Part shown: one piece after another, positions 10,042 through 18,855 of the stretch | Position numbering within the stretch: position 1 is the first letter of the stretch | How the letters are laid out: every line of letters starts with the position of its first letter | Origin: Flammeovirga sp. EKP202 | Lineage (GTDB): Bacteria; Bacteroidota; Bacteroidia; Cytophagales; Flammeovirgaceae | DNA: 64,000 nucleotides | NCBI RefSeq assembly: GCF_014534745.1 | Contig: NZ_JACVVP010000010.1 | Coordinates: forward strand, 143,211 to 207,210 | Direction: 5' to 3' | Notes under the pieces: generated by a model | Databases searched by the model: none | Seen by the model: the letters and a program-made list of their open reading frames with translations, nothing else | What the model was told of the DNA's origin: nothing | Program-made: the position numbers and the translations under genes

Positions 10042-10067
10042 ACCGTCTCTCCTATTTTAATTACCCC

Positions 10068-13000
10068 CTATTTCTTTATAAATTTTATAGGTTGATTATT
10101 TACTCTTAAAATGTATTGACCTTTTGGAAGATCGTCTAGTTCAAGCGTTGTCTTCATAGAATGTTGACTTAATTCAACAGTTTTAACATTTATTCCTATC
10201 AAGTTATAAACTTCGATCAATTGGATAGGTTGTGATGATTCTACACTTACAGCTCCAAATGTTGGATTAGGATAAAGCGATAAAATAGCTTTGTCTTTAT
10301 CAATTGAAGTGACTTGCTCTTCCGCTTTTACAACCACTTCAAACTCCTTGATTAGTGTGAAATCTCCAAGTTGAAGCGTTGCAGTAAGATTTGTAGTGAT
10401 ATCTCTGAAAGTTCTCGTTACTTTACCTTCACTATTAATTGTAGTTCTATCAGATACCCAAACCACTGATGTATTATACATTCCGGTTGTTGCTAAAATG
10501 ATATCAGTAGTCACACTTTCAGCATTATCACCTTCTGCAAATTCAATTTCCAATGCATCAAAAGCTTCTTGCAACAATGCTTCTTCATCGTTCAGCACCG
10601 TCACCACAAAATCCTTAGTTGATACCGCATCATTTAAAGTGATTGTTGCTGTTAATGTAACCTCTGTTACTTCCACTGGCACTGTAACTATTCCTGTAGA
10701 AGTAACTACAGCATCATTACTAGAGGCCCATTCGATCACTATATCTTGATATTCTGTATCTTCTGTAGGTAATGTCATAGATTGCGTAACCTCCATTGCA
10801 TTATCTCCATCAGCAAATTCTATCGCTAAACGGTCTGATACTTTTTCAACGATTTCTTCATCTGGAGTAGGTACAGTCGATAAAGTAAAAGATTTTGTTG
10901 CTGATGATTCTCCTAAAGTTAAAGTTGCAACTACAGAAGCTGAAACTGCATCATCAGTAATTGTAACTTCTCCGTTATCTGAAATATTAGCATGTGCACT
11001 TGCATCCCAAGTAATCACTGAATTATGTAAACCACCTGTTGGTAAAGTAATATTTTGTGAAACATTATCAGCATCATCCCCTTCTTCAAATACGATCTCT
11101 AAAGCTTCAACTGCTTCTTGTAAAAGTTCTTCTTCGGTAGGTTCTCGAACTTCCAATAATACTTTGATATTAAATTCTTTTGTATCCGATGCATCATTTT
11201 TTGTTAATGTAGCAGTCATCACCACATCAGAATCCACTTCCAAACGTGTCACTTCGCCTGATGCTGTAATTACAGAAGAATTTGAAGATTCCCAACTCAC
11301 AATCACACCATTCTCTCCTGAAGTCGGTAAGATAATATCTTGAGTAACTGTCATAGCATCTTCACCTGTTGCATAAGTGATTTCCAAATTCTCTTTTGCT
11401 AATGCTACTAGCTCCTCATCAGTTGGTGGAGGTGTCCCCTCTCCTAAAACCGTAATTGTAAATTCTTTTGTAACCGATGCTGCATTTTTTGACAAAGTAG
11501 CTGTTAATACCACATCTGTATCATCAATTTGACGAGTTACAACTCCTATATTCGATACCACTCCTGCATTAGAAGATGACCAGTTGACCACTACATCATT
11601 TTCTGCTGTTGTTTCAAGGGTGATATTTTGCGTCACAGTATTTGCTCCTTCATCATCAGTATAAATAATAGACAAGTTTTCTTTCGCTAAAGCAACCAAT
11701 TCCTCATCTGTAGGTGCTCTAGCAATCACTTTAACTGTAAATTCTTTGGTTGCTGAAGCAGCATTTTTTGATAATGTGGCCGTTAAAACTACATCTGTAT
11801 CTTCTTGTTGCTGAGTTACAACTCCTGCATCAGAAATAACATCTGAATGTGAAGAAGACCAATTGACTACCACATCATTTTCTGCTGAAGTTGGCAAAGT
11901 TAAATTTTGAGTAACCATTGTTTCATCTTCTCCAGCAGCATAAGTAATCATTAGATTTTCCTTTGCCAAAGCTACTAACTCTTCATCAGTCGGTTCTTTC
12001 GCTAGTACTTTAACTGTAAATTCTTTTGTATCAGAAGCATCATTTTTAGTCAAAGTAGCTGTCAATACTACGTCAGTATCTGCCTCCTGTTGCGTCACAA
12101 CACCTGCATTTGAAATGACATCTGTATTAGAAGAAGACCAACTTACAGCTACTTCATTTTCTCCGACTGTTGGAAGTGTGATATCTTGAGTGACAGTGGT
12201 AGCATCTTCACCAGTTGCATAAGTGATGGCTAGATTTTCTTTTGCTGAAGCAACTAATTCCTCATCTGTAGGACCACTTGCTTCTACAATTTTCAACAAT
12301 GGATGAGAAAAAGTAATTTCTCCTGGAGCACCACTGTCAACTCCTCCAAATTGAACTGCCACATTCCATTGGTAGGCATCTTTTGGAATTTCAAAAGAGG
12401 TTAAAAATGTTTTTTCAGTTGATGTCAATGTGAATTGATTAGAATTGACATCATGGTTTGTAAAACCTCCCTCACCATCAGGAGTTCTGTATCTGAAGTT
12501 GAACCTGAATTTGACTCCATCATCATTGGATGCTGTTACTTTGGCAGATAACTCAAAGGCTACATTTTCAGTCTCTTGGGGTAAGCTAATGTTTTGCCAA
12601 GGTAAAGCCATCACTAGTGTACTCCAGTTTCCTGTTATTGCATCCACTTTATTGATCAGTACTTTATTATAGTTGGTTGTGCCTTCAATTGCTTGAATAG
12701 TGTTAGGAGCTGTAGCCACTGTATTGGACCAAACGGCCAATGTTGGGGTTCCTAAAGCGTCTGCAAATTTATCATCTGGAATAAGATTATCTGGATCACT
12801 TGGCTCTTGTGGTTTTTCTTCCTCATCAGTATCTAACGTCAATGAAGGTTCGTAAAAATAGATATCGGCAACCGCACCACTTTTACTACCACCAAACTGA
12901 ATATCAAGGTTCCATTGGAAAGCATCATTAGGGACTTCAATCGGAACAATAAATTCTTGTTCTGAACTCGTAAGCTCAAAAACATCTGAGTAAACGTTAT

Positions 13001-13436
13001 TGTTAACAGTTTGACCATCTCCGTCTTTTGTTCTATAACGGAAATAAAATCTGAATTTCACACCATCATCATTTGATGCTTTAACTTTTCCAGATAAAAT
13101 GAATTTGGCATTCCCTTCTTGAGTACTTAGGTCAATATCTTGCCAACTTAACCCCATTTTAAGAGTATTCCAATTTCCAGAAACATCAGTCTTAGAAATT
13201 AGAATTTGATGATTGTCTCCTGTTCCTGCTACAGCGGTAATACTGTTAGGAGATGTAGCCACTGTATTCGACCATTCTTCTAAAGAAGGATTTCCATCAC
13301 CGTCTTTGAATTGGTGATTAGGAACTAAATTGCTAGCAGAAGAAAGTGATAAAAGTGGAGCAGTAATGTTTGCATATACAGATGAAATGCAAATCATGAG
13401 TACGCTTGCTAATAAAAAAGTAGTTTTAAATTTCAT
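10068..13436 (-). CDS. Secreted CBM-like / Ig-repeat protein with T9SS sorting domain
   Basis: Large secreted, apparently non-catalytic protein, about 1,122 residues from the start at 13436 (MKFKTTFLLASV, a clear signal peptide; starts further upstream would bury it). Two tandem domains of about 185 residues follow, each with NLVPNH/NLIPDD, WSNTVAT, NW.TL.M...WQ and FRYRT, resembling beta-sandwich carbohydrate-binding modules. Then come seven repeats of about 85-95 residues (DEELVALAKENL...ITYATGED...VTQ..TLPT...SWSSSN), which resemble atrophied bacterial Ig domains. The end (LSLYPNPTFGAVSVES ... GQYILRV) is a type A T9SS sorting domain. It lies among fucosidase and galactosidase genes, so a surface glycan-binding or adhesive role is inferred. 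Confidence 0.8.
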   Translation of the reverse strand: MKFKTTFLLASVLMICISSVYANITAPLLSLSSASNLVPNHQFKDGDGNPSLEEWSNTVATSPNSITAVAGTGDNHQILISKTDVSGNWNTLKMGLSWQDIDLSTQEGNAKFILSGKVKASNDDGVKFRFYFRYRTKDGDGQTVNNNVYSDVFELTSSEQEFIVPIEVPNDAFQWNLDIQFGGSKSGAVADIYFYEPSLTLDTDEEEKPQEPSDPDNLIPDDKFADALGTPTLAVWSNTVATAPNTIQAIEGTTNYNKVLINKVDAITGNWSTLVMALPWQNISLPQETENVAFELSAKVTASNDDGVKFRFNFRYRTPDGEGGFTNHDVNSNQFTLTSTEKTFLTSFEIPKDAYQWNVAVQFGGVDSGAPGEITFSHPLLKIVEASGPTDEELVASAKENLAITYATGEDATTVTQDITLPTVGENEVAVSWSSSNTDVISNAGVVTQQEADTDVVLTATLTKNDASDTKEFTVKVLAKEPTDEELVALAKENLMITYAAGEDETMVTQNLTLPTSAENDVVVNWSSSHSDVISDAGVVTQQQEDTDVVLTATLSKNAASATKEFTVKVIARAPTDEELVALAKENLSIIYTDDEGANTVTQNITLETTAENDVVVNWSSSNAGVVSNIGVVTRQIDDTDVVLTATLSKNAASVTKEFTITVLGEGTPPPTDEELVALAKENLEITYATGEDAMTVTQDIILPTSGENGVIVSWESSNSSVITASGEVTRLEVDSDVVMTATLTKNDASDTKEFNIKVLLEVREPTEEELLQEAVEALEIVFEEGDDADNVSQNITLPTGGLHNSVITWDASAHANISDNGEVTITDDAVSASVVATLTLGESSATKSFTLSTVPTPDEEIVEKVSDRLAIEFADGDNAMEVTQSMTLPTEDTEYQDIVIEWASSNDAVVTSTGIVTVPVEVTEVTLTATITLNDAVSTKDFVVTVLNDEEALLQEAFDALEIEFAEGDNAESVTTDIILATTGMYNTSVVWVSDRTTINSEGKVTRTFRDITTNLTATLQLGDFTLIKEFEVVVKAEEQVTSIDKDKAILSLYPNPTFGAVSVESSQPIQLIEVYNLIGINVKTVELSQHSMKTTLELDDLPKGQYILRVNNQPIKFIKK
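10320..12275 (-). repeat. Seven tandem Ig-like coding repeats
   Basis: About 270 bp per unit. Units 1-4 (right side) are much closer to each other than units 5-7, including DNA-level matches such as repeated AAATTCTTTTGTA, so the array probably grew by recent duplication at its N-terminal side. Confidence 0.7.
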
Positions 13437-13538
13437 GCTTAATAAGTATACATTCATTTCATGTTTGAGAATGATCAAAATTATCTATTCACTTCTTTAT
13501 CATGTAATTAGTAGACATTGAATAAGAACCAATAATTG

Positions 13539-13567
13539 TTATTTACCCCTAATTCTTAGTAAAAATA
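13539..13567 (-). promoter_or_regulatory. Candidate PUL regulator site (G-rich block)
   Basis: On the minus strand this contains TTTTTACTAAG and then ATTAGGGGTAAATAA, closely like 18422-18451 (TTTTAGTAAATC, ATTGGGGTAATAATTT). It lies upstream of the Ig-repeat gene, on the same strand. Confidence 0.35.
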
Positions 13568-13634
13568 CCCTGTAAGTCTTTTCGTTAAGAAGTCTAAAAT
13601 ACAGATTAAAAAAATGAATTCATCATCTCAATCA

Positions 13635-14756
13635 TTAATTATTCAATTTTTGATCTATGCCGAACTGATAGATCACTGTTTCCTTGTAGGTTTCACCCGC
13701 TTTCACTAATGAAGAAGGGAAATTAGGGTGGTTTGGTGTATCAGGTAGGTGTTGTGTTTCCAAGCAGAAAGCAATATGTTTTCCATAAGCTTTACCTTCC
13801 TTTCCAACAAACTTTCCATCTAAAGAGTTACCTGTATAAAATTGTACTGAAGGTTGAGTTGTAATAACATTCAAAGTTCTTCCTGAAGTAGGATCCACAA
13901 TCTCTATGACCTTTTTTGCTTTTCCGTTTTCTTTATTGAAAACATAACAGAAATGATAGCCGTTATTACTCAGTTTGAAGATATTCTCTCCAATTGCTTT
14001 TTGAACAGTCAAATCCTTTTCTGTATTCCGAATATCTTCTAGTTGACCTGTAGGTACAATATCTTTATCAATTGCAGTGATTGAATTGGCATCAATTTTA
14101 ATTTTTTGATCCAGAATCGTATTCTTCATTCCATTTAAATTAAAATAAGAATGATTGGTCATACTGATGTGTGTATCCTTGTCAGTAGTAGCTTCAAAGT
14201 CAATTTTTATTTCATTTTTATCTGTCAAAGTATAAGTCACCTTGGATTGTACATTACCAGGAAAACCATTGGAGCCATCTTTCGAAAAATAGAAAAATAT
14301 AACTCCTGCTTTATGTTTATCTTTGAAGGTGCTTTCTACTTTCCAAACTGCACTACTAAACTCACCACCACCATGAATGGCGTGTTTTTCCCCTTTAGTA
14401 TTCAATTGGTATTTCACACCCTCTATTTCAAATTCACCATTTCTAATACGGTTGGCAAAACGACCAACGGTTGCTCCAAAAAGAGGGTTAGGCTTTTGGT
14501 ATTGGGCTAGATTGTCAAAACCTAATACAACATCTTCCATTTTTTGATTTCGATCAGGCACTTCAGCTTTTACTAAAATAGCTCCATAGTTGGTAAGCTG
14601 AATGTGCATGCCGTTTGGATTTTTAATATCCAATAAAAATATCTTCTCTGTACCGTCTTTGCCCCACTCTTTCTGAGTAAGGGTAAAACGTTTTTTCTGA
14701 GCAAAACCGAGTTGTGTAATGAACAGAAAAAATAGGGTAATAAAGCGTAATTTCAT
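13635..14756 (-). CDS. galM: Aldose 1-epimerase (galactose mutarotase), exported
   Basis: Interconverts alpha and beta anomers of galactose or other aldoses. The 373-residue protein has the family motifs ATVGRFANRI, HAIHGGGEFSS, the catalytic-His segment TNHSYFNLNG, and the C-terminal catalytic-Glu segment CLETQHLPDTPNHPNFPS. A signal peptide (FITLFFLFITQLGFAQ) makes it periplasmic, unlike the cytoplasmic E. coli enzyme. It starts 15 bases after the upstream GH29 gene, so the two form an operon, which fits anomer equilibration of monosaccharides freed by fucosidase and GH2 enzymes. Confidence 0.92.
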   Translation of the reverse strand: MKLRFITLFFLFITQLGFAQKKRFTLTQKEWGKDGTEKIFLLDIKNPNGMHIQLTNYGAILVKAEVPDRNQKMEDVVLGFDNLAQYQKPNPLFGATVGRFANRIRNGEFEIEGVKYQLNTKGEKHAIHGGGEFSSAVWKVESTFKDKHKAGVIFFYFSKDGSNGFPGNVQSKVTYTLTDKNEIKIDFEATTDKDTHISMTNHSYFNLNGMKNTILDQKIKIDANSITAIDKDIVPTGQLEDIRNTEKDLTVQKAIGENIFKLSNNGYHFCYVFNKENGKAKKVIEIVDPTSGRTLNVITTQPSVQFYTGNSLDGKFVGKEGKAYGKHIAFCLETQHLPDTPNHPNFPSSLVKAGETYKETVIYQFGIDQKLNN

Positions 14757-14771
14757 TTCAGTTAATTCTAT

Positions 14772-16298
14772 TTATAGGATTTTGTTTTCAAATTCGATTT
14801 CAAAAACACGAGCATATTTACTAGGTCTGTTTTTCGAGATAAATACTGAAAGCCCTTGCTCCGACTGTTTCCATTCAACTTTCTCTTCACTACCTAACAA
14901 GTTTATCTGTCGGATATTATATTGAGCATCTGTATTGGCCAAATCAGCGACCTCAAGCACTCCATCCTCTGAATTACTCATCAAAAAGACATACAACTTG
15001 CCATTGTTTTTGGTAAAACGGTAATTGTCTTGTGTAGAGTAATTGAGTTTGAATTGTTTTGAGAAAGAACCTTTGTAAGTGGTCAATGACCCTTTGCCAT
15101 AAGTGATCCAAGTGGAAGCCCCAAAAATTGCATCCTGATTGATATTTACCCACTCCCCCACATTTTCTAAAATCTCTTTTTGAGCTTCAGGAATGGTACC
15201 GTCAGCATTAGGATAAATATGTAAAAGTACGTTCCCATTTTTACTGATGATATCAATAAAGTCTTCGATGACTCTTCGTGTTTTCTTGTTTTTTACTTCA
15301 CCCGTCGTGTAATTTGAAAATTTAGCGAGTTGAATATTCGCTTGCCACTTTTCCTCCTTGATTTCTTTTACTTTTGAGTAATTGAAATTCATCACATTTG
15401 TGCCTTTTGGAAGAGCATTGCTGTATTTATCTTGGGATTGCAACACGACTCCTTTTTCCCAGTCGATGCCTTTGTTATAATAATACAAAGCCAATCTTTC
15501 ATGATAAGGCTTGAATTCATTTTTATTCATAAAGAAGTCAAACCACATCAAATCAGGTTCATATTGATCTATAATATCAATGGTTCTATTCCACCAATGA
15601 TCAATAAAAGTCTGACTAACAGGTTGTGTTGGAAATTGAGAAGCCAAATCCAATATTCTATTCGCCTTTTGAATGTCTGATTTTGAGCTGTAAAAATTCC
15701 AATTGTAAGCAAAGTGAGAAGACAAGCCTACTTTTAAGTTCTGCTTTTTAGAGGCTTGCATTAATTCTTTAGTAAGGTCTCTTTTCGGACCTTGATTGAC
15801 ACTATTAAAAGTGGTGTGATTTGAATTGTACATCGCAAAACCATCATGATGTTCTGCGACTGAGATAATATATTTAGCACCAGATTTTTTGAAAAGACTA
15901 GCCCATTCATCTGCATTAAAAGACAGGGCGGTATACTGAGGTATAAAATCCTCGTATCGTACTGTGGCTCCATAATTTGCTTTATGAAAATCATGTAAAG
16001 GATGAGGGCCTCTGTTGATTACTTTACCATTTGCGTTGTATTGTACACTATCAAAATCCATCCATCGGGCATAAAAAGGAGTTTTGATTTTTGGTACATT
16101 AAAAATACCCCATTCTACAAAAATCCCCAACTTCGCATCTTTAAACCACTGCGGAACCTCATAACTTTGTACGGATTCCCAATTTGTATCATAGGCGTAA
16201 TGTTGCGGTTTTTCAGAATGAGATTGAATCATTGAAAAACTGTAAATAACAAAAAATATTAAGCTAATTGCTAGGGCTTTGATCATAGTGTACTTCAT
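14772..16298 (-). CDS. Alpha-L-fucosidase, GH29 (first)
   Basis: Retaining exo-fucosidase of 508 residues. Barrel landmarks are WFKDAKLGIFVEWG, YIISVAEHHDGFAMY and the nucleophile in PDLMWFDFF (D254). NGNVLLHIYPNADGTIP and a C-terminal beta-sandwich follow. An N-terminal hydrophobic signal is present; a second Met four residues in could also be the start. It is 15 bases before galM on the same strand. It is clearly diverged from the GH29 next to it, so the two may act on different linkages. The exact fucose linkage is not readable. Confidence 0.9.
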   Translation of the reverse strand: MKYTMIKALAISLIFFVIYSFSMIQSHSEKPQHYAYDTNWESVQSYEVPQWFKDAKLGIFVEWGIFNVPKIKTPFYARWMDFDSVQYNANGKVINRGPHPLHDFHKANYGATVRYEDFIPQYTALSFNADEWASLFKKSGAKYIISVAEHHDGFAMYNSNHTTFNSVNQGPKRDLTKELMQASKKQNLKVGLSSHFAYNWNFYSSKSDIQKANRILDLASQFPTQPVSQTFIDHWWNRTIDIIDQYEPDLMWFDFFMNKNEFKPYHERLALYYYNKGIDWEKGVVLQSQDKYSNALPKGTNVMNFNYSKVKEIKEEKWQANIQLAKFSNYTTGEVKNKKTRRVIEDFIDIISKNGNVLLHIYPNADGTIPEAQKEILENVGEWVNINQDAIFGASTWITYGKGSLTTYKGSFSKQFKLNYSTQDNYRFTKNNGKLYVFLMSNSEDGVLEVADLANTDAQYNIRQINLLGSEEKVEWKQSEQGLSVFISKNRPSKYARVFEIEFENKIL

Positions 16299-16332
16299 TT
16301 CATATCATATTTAGATCAGTTACGCTGAGGAA

Positions 16333-16408
16333 ACCATGTGTCTACCCAATTCGAAATATGGATAGACACAATTTGTGGATAAATGCATACGGTGAGTAGA
16401 CACATGGT
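16333..16408. repeat. Large imperfect palindrome between the two GH29 genes
   Basis: A perfect 13-bp inverted repeat, ACCATGTGTCTAC (16333-16345) and GTAGACACATGGT (16396-16408). Outer arms CGCTGAGG and CCTCAACG extend it with one wobble, and an internal GGATAGACACA (around 16360-16370) can pair with the left arm instead. It lacks a T-tail and is not an ordinary terminator. It could be a mobile-element scar, a processing hairpin or a protein site. Confidence 0.6.
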
Positions 16409-16421
16409 GCAACCTCAACGG

Positions 16422-18023
16422 TTATAATGTTTGCTCGAATTCTCCTCCAAGTTCAGTTTCTCTGTAACCTTCACTTAAGATTCTGAATGCATGTGCAAAT
16501 TCTGTTGGGAATGATTTAGGACGTTTGATGATTAAACCTTCATCCGTTCTCTCCCATTGCAATTCCTCATCACTTCCTAAAAGCGTTACTTTCTCAATCT
16601 TGTTATTTAAAAGTCCGATTGCTGTACTTAATGACTTGATTTTGATATCACCTTTTGGAGTATCCATTACTAAAGCATAGAATTCACTGTTGCTCTTTTT
16701 CGTGAAACGAATATCCGTTTCTTTGTATCTGATTTTCTTTCTTTCAATCTTGTGACCACCGGCAGGAAGTCTTGTTGGGCCTTCACCAAAAATAGTCCAA
16801 GGTCTAGTTCCATAGATCGCATCACCATTTACCGCTAACCATTCACCCATATCAACTAAAAGGTTTTCCATCTCAACTGGAATTGTACCATCAGGATTTG
16901 GAGGAACATTCAATAACATGTTACCATTTTTGGCTACGATATCAATCAAAATATCAACAAGTTCATCTGATGAAACGAATTTTGCATTTGATCTATAGAA
17001 CCATGTTCCTGGAGAAGTATCTGTAATCCAAGCATCTTGTTTTGGCTGGTTAGGTCTTCCTCTTTCGTAATCACGGATTGCTGAAATTTCCGGGAAAGTT
17101 TCTTCTTTGAAAAGTACGGCAACTTCTTTGTTCCACTCCTCACCTTTGTTGTAGTAATACGCCAAGAATTTCTTTCTACTCTCTTCGTTCATATTTTCCA
17201 ACCACCAGTCAAACCAAATGATATCAGGTTGATAGTTGTCGATATATTCTTTCAACTTCGCCCACCATTCTTTATAGAATCTTTCTGTAGGTTCATTGTT
17301 ATAGAAATCATGTGGATCAGTGTATAAATCGTAGTCTTCTGGATCTACACCACCGTATTCATGTGCAGGTGCAAAATATTTCCAAGTAAAGGCATGGTGG
17401 AAAGAAGCGATAAACTTCATCCCTCTTTTCTCTACTTCAGATTTTAGTTCTTTAGAAACATCAATCCCTCCATAATTGACCGAGTTCCAACGTGTCGCTT
17501 TACTGTCCCACATAGCGAAATTATCATGGTGCATTGCTACTGGTCCAGCATATTTTGCTCCTGATTTTTCAAATAATTCAGCCCATTTTTGTGGATCAAA
17601 ACCTGTTGGTTTAAAATTTTCAATTAAATACTTATAGCCGAATTCAGCAGGATCGCCAAATTGCTCTACGTGGTGTAAATAATTAGTTGTAGGGTCATTA
17701 TTTACAGTACCATCTTTATGCTTTGGCAATTCACCTGACTTCCAATTTGGAATACCGTTTTTACCGTACATCATCATACCATGCCAGCCTGCCAATTTTT
17801 GTTTTGGCTTCATATTGACAAAAGCGCCCGAAATTGGTCCCCAGTGTGTATAAATTCCAAACTTAGCATCTCTAAACCAATCTGGAGATTTATTCACTTT
17901 GGCCAATGACTCCCAATCTTCCGTAAATTTTTCTGTTGATTTTAGTTCCTGCTGTTTTGGTTGCATTTGGCAAGCACCCAATGCACACATGACAGACAGC
18001 GAAAGTGTTTTCATTAATTTCAT
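16422..18023 (-). CDS. Alpha-L-fucosidase, GH29 (second), probable lipoprotein
   Basis: Retaining fucosidase-family enzyme of 533 residues. The N-terminus has a signal peptide ending in the lipobox LGAC, so the mature protein should be membrane-anchored. GH29 landmarks are WFRDAKFGIYTHWG, GPVAMHHDNFAMWDS, the nucleophile in PDIIWFDWW (D272) and NGNMLLNVPPNPDGTIP, then a C-terminal beta-sandwich. The start may be M1 or M4. It is separated from the first GH29 by the palindrome at 16333-16408 and faces away from the regulator gene. Fucosidase activity is well supported; linkage and true substrate are not. Confidence 0.9.
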   Translation of the reverse strand: MKLMKTLSLSVMCALGACQMQPKQQELKSTEKFTEDWESLAKVNKSPDWFRDAKFGIYTHWGPISGAFVNMKPKQKLAGWHGMMMYGKNGIPNWKSGELPKHKDGTVNNDPTTNYLHHVEQFGDPAEFGYKYLIENFKPTGFDPQKWAELFEKSGAKYAGPVAMHHDNFAMWDSKATRWNSVNYGGIDVSKELKSEVEKRGMKFIASFHHAFTWKYFAPAHEYGGVDPEDYDLYTDPHDFYNNEPTERFYKEWWAKLKEYIDNYQPDIIWFDWWLENMNEESRKKFLAYYYNKGEEWNKEVAVLFKEETFPEISAIRDYERGRPNQPKQDAWITDTSPGTWFYRSNAKFVSSDELVDILIDIVAKNGNMLLNVPPNPDGTIPVEMENLLVDMGEWLAVNGDAIYGTRPWTIFGEGPTRLPAGGHKIERKKIRYKETDIRFTKKSNSEFYALVMDTPKGDIKIKSLSTAIGLLNNKIEKVTLLGSDEELQWERTDEGLIIKRPKSFPTEFAHAFRILSEGYRETELGGEFEQTL

Positions 18024-18101
18024 ACTATCTTATTTTTTAAAGGAGTACTGAGGCAAAAGAAATGAGATATTTTAAAAATCAAGAATGAAATGGCTCTTGT
18101 T

Positions 18102-18219
18102 GTGGTTCAGTGGACGTTGTAATACAACATCTCTACAGTCTACTTTCAATTTTTGGTAGAATATCCTTCATGATGGATACCGCTGTAGGGACGTTGCATA
18201 GCAACGTCCGCCGAACCAC
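18102..18219. repeat. MITE-like interspersed repeat, copy 1
   Basis: The ends are inverted copies (GTGGTTCAGTGGACGTTG and CAACGTCCGCCGAACCAC). Inside are two hairpins built on GGACGTTG...CAACGTCC with CTACA/TGTAG. The same architecture is at 43479-43562. No protein is encoded, so it would need a transposase in trans, or be a domesticated palindrome. Confidence 0.75.
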
Positions 18220-18421
18220 CATAAAAAACACTTTACGATCCACAACACGAACTATTTTTCTTCATTCATCATTCTTAATTTTTCATTAAAAAAGACATCA
18301 TTTTCATTTGTTCTTGTACTTAAGTCCACGACTCTTAGATTTGATTTCAAAAAGCAAACAGAAAAGTATTTCCGTATTGCTTGAAACAAATGTAGATTGA
18401 TACGATGGGAAGGCTAGAGAA

Positions 18422-18451
18422 TTTTAGTAAATCAATTGGGGTAATAATTTA
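18422..18451 (+). promoter_or_regulatory. Candidate PUL regulator site
   Basis: TTTTAGTAAATC followed by ATTGGGGTAATAATTTA. Close relatives are on the minus strand at 13539-13567 and on the plus strand at 23147-23176 (GGGGGAAATAATTTAC). The AraC-type output of the regulator gene next door is the natural candidate binder, which is inference. Confidence 0.4.
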
Positions 18452-18855
18452 CCGATCGAAAAACAAGTGGTTTTAATGAGAGATTGACCTTTTGGGAATA
18501 TCAATCCATACGATGGTAGTTTTTAGTAAATATTATCCTTTAACAACCTATGGATTCATTACATCAATAGATAATATTAATACATAAACCTTATTTTTGT
18601 GTAAGAATCATTTTTTAAACTAAATACGACTACCCTTGAAAATAGAACCACTTGATTTTAGTGCTGATTAACGGGTGTTATTTTAAAAAAGTACCCTATT
18701 GAGCGAAAAATAGGGATAAATAATACTAATTTCACCCTTGTAAATAATTACACCACATGAATGAGTGATTCGTTCACTAACACTTCAAAAGGGCTATAAA
18801 CAATGCTTTTGAGAAGATTTTTTAGATACTCTATCCACATTAATGAAATGAATTT

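Larger units (their letters stand above)
18024..18855. promoter_or_regulatory. Long divergent region, GH29 / regulator
   Basis: The 832 bases hold a MITE-like inverted-repeat element (18102-18219) and several G-rich blocks (18422-18451, 18536-18545, 18700-18735) of the kind seen before other PUL genes. No coding frame was recognised. The promoters of the GH29 gene and the regulator must lie here. Confidence 0.5.

Noticed and set aside
10396..10749. Open frame of 117 codons opposite the Ig-repeat protein
   Set aside because: Antisense shadow of a repetitive gene with strong codon bias; low-complexity translation and no domain.
10320..12275. Evenly spaced repeats that could suggest a CRISPR array
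   Set aside because: Unit length is about 270 bp and every unit is in-frame coding sequence for Ig-like domains; there are no short repeats with unique spacers and no cas genes.
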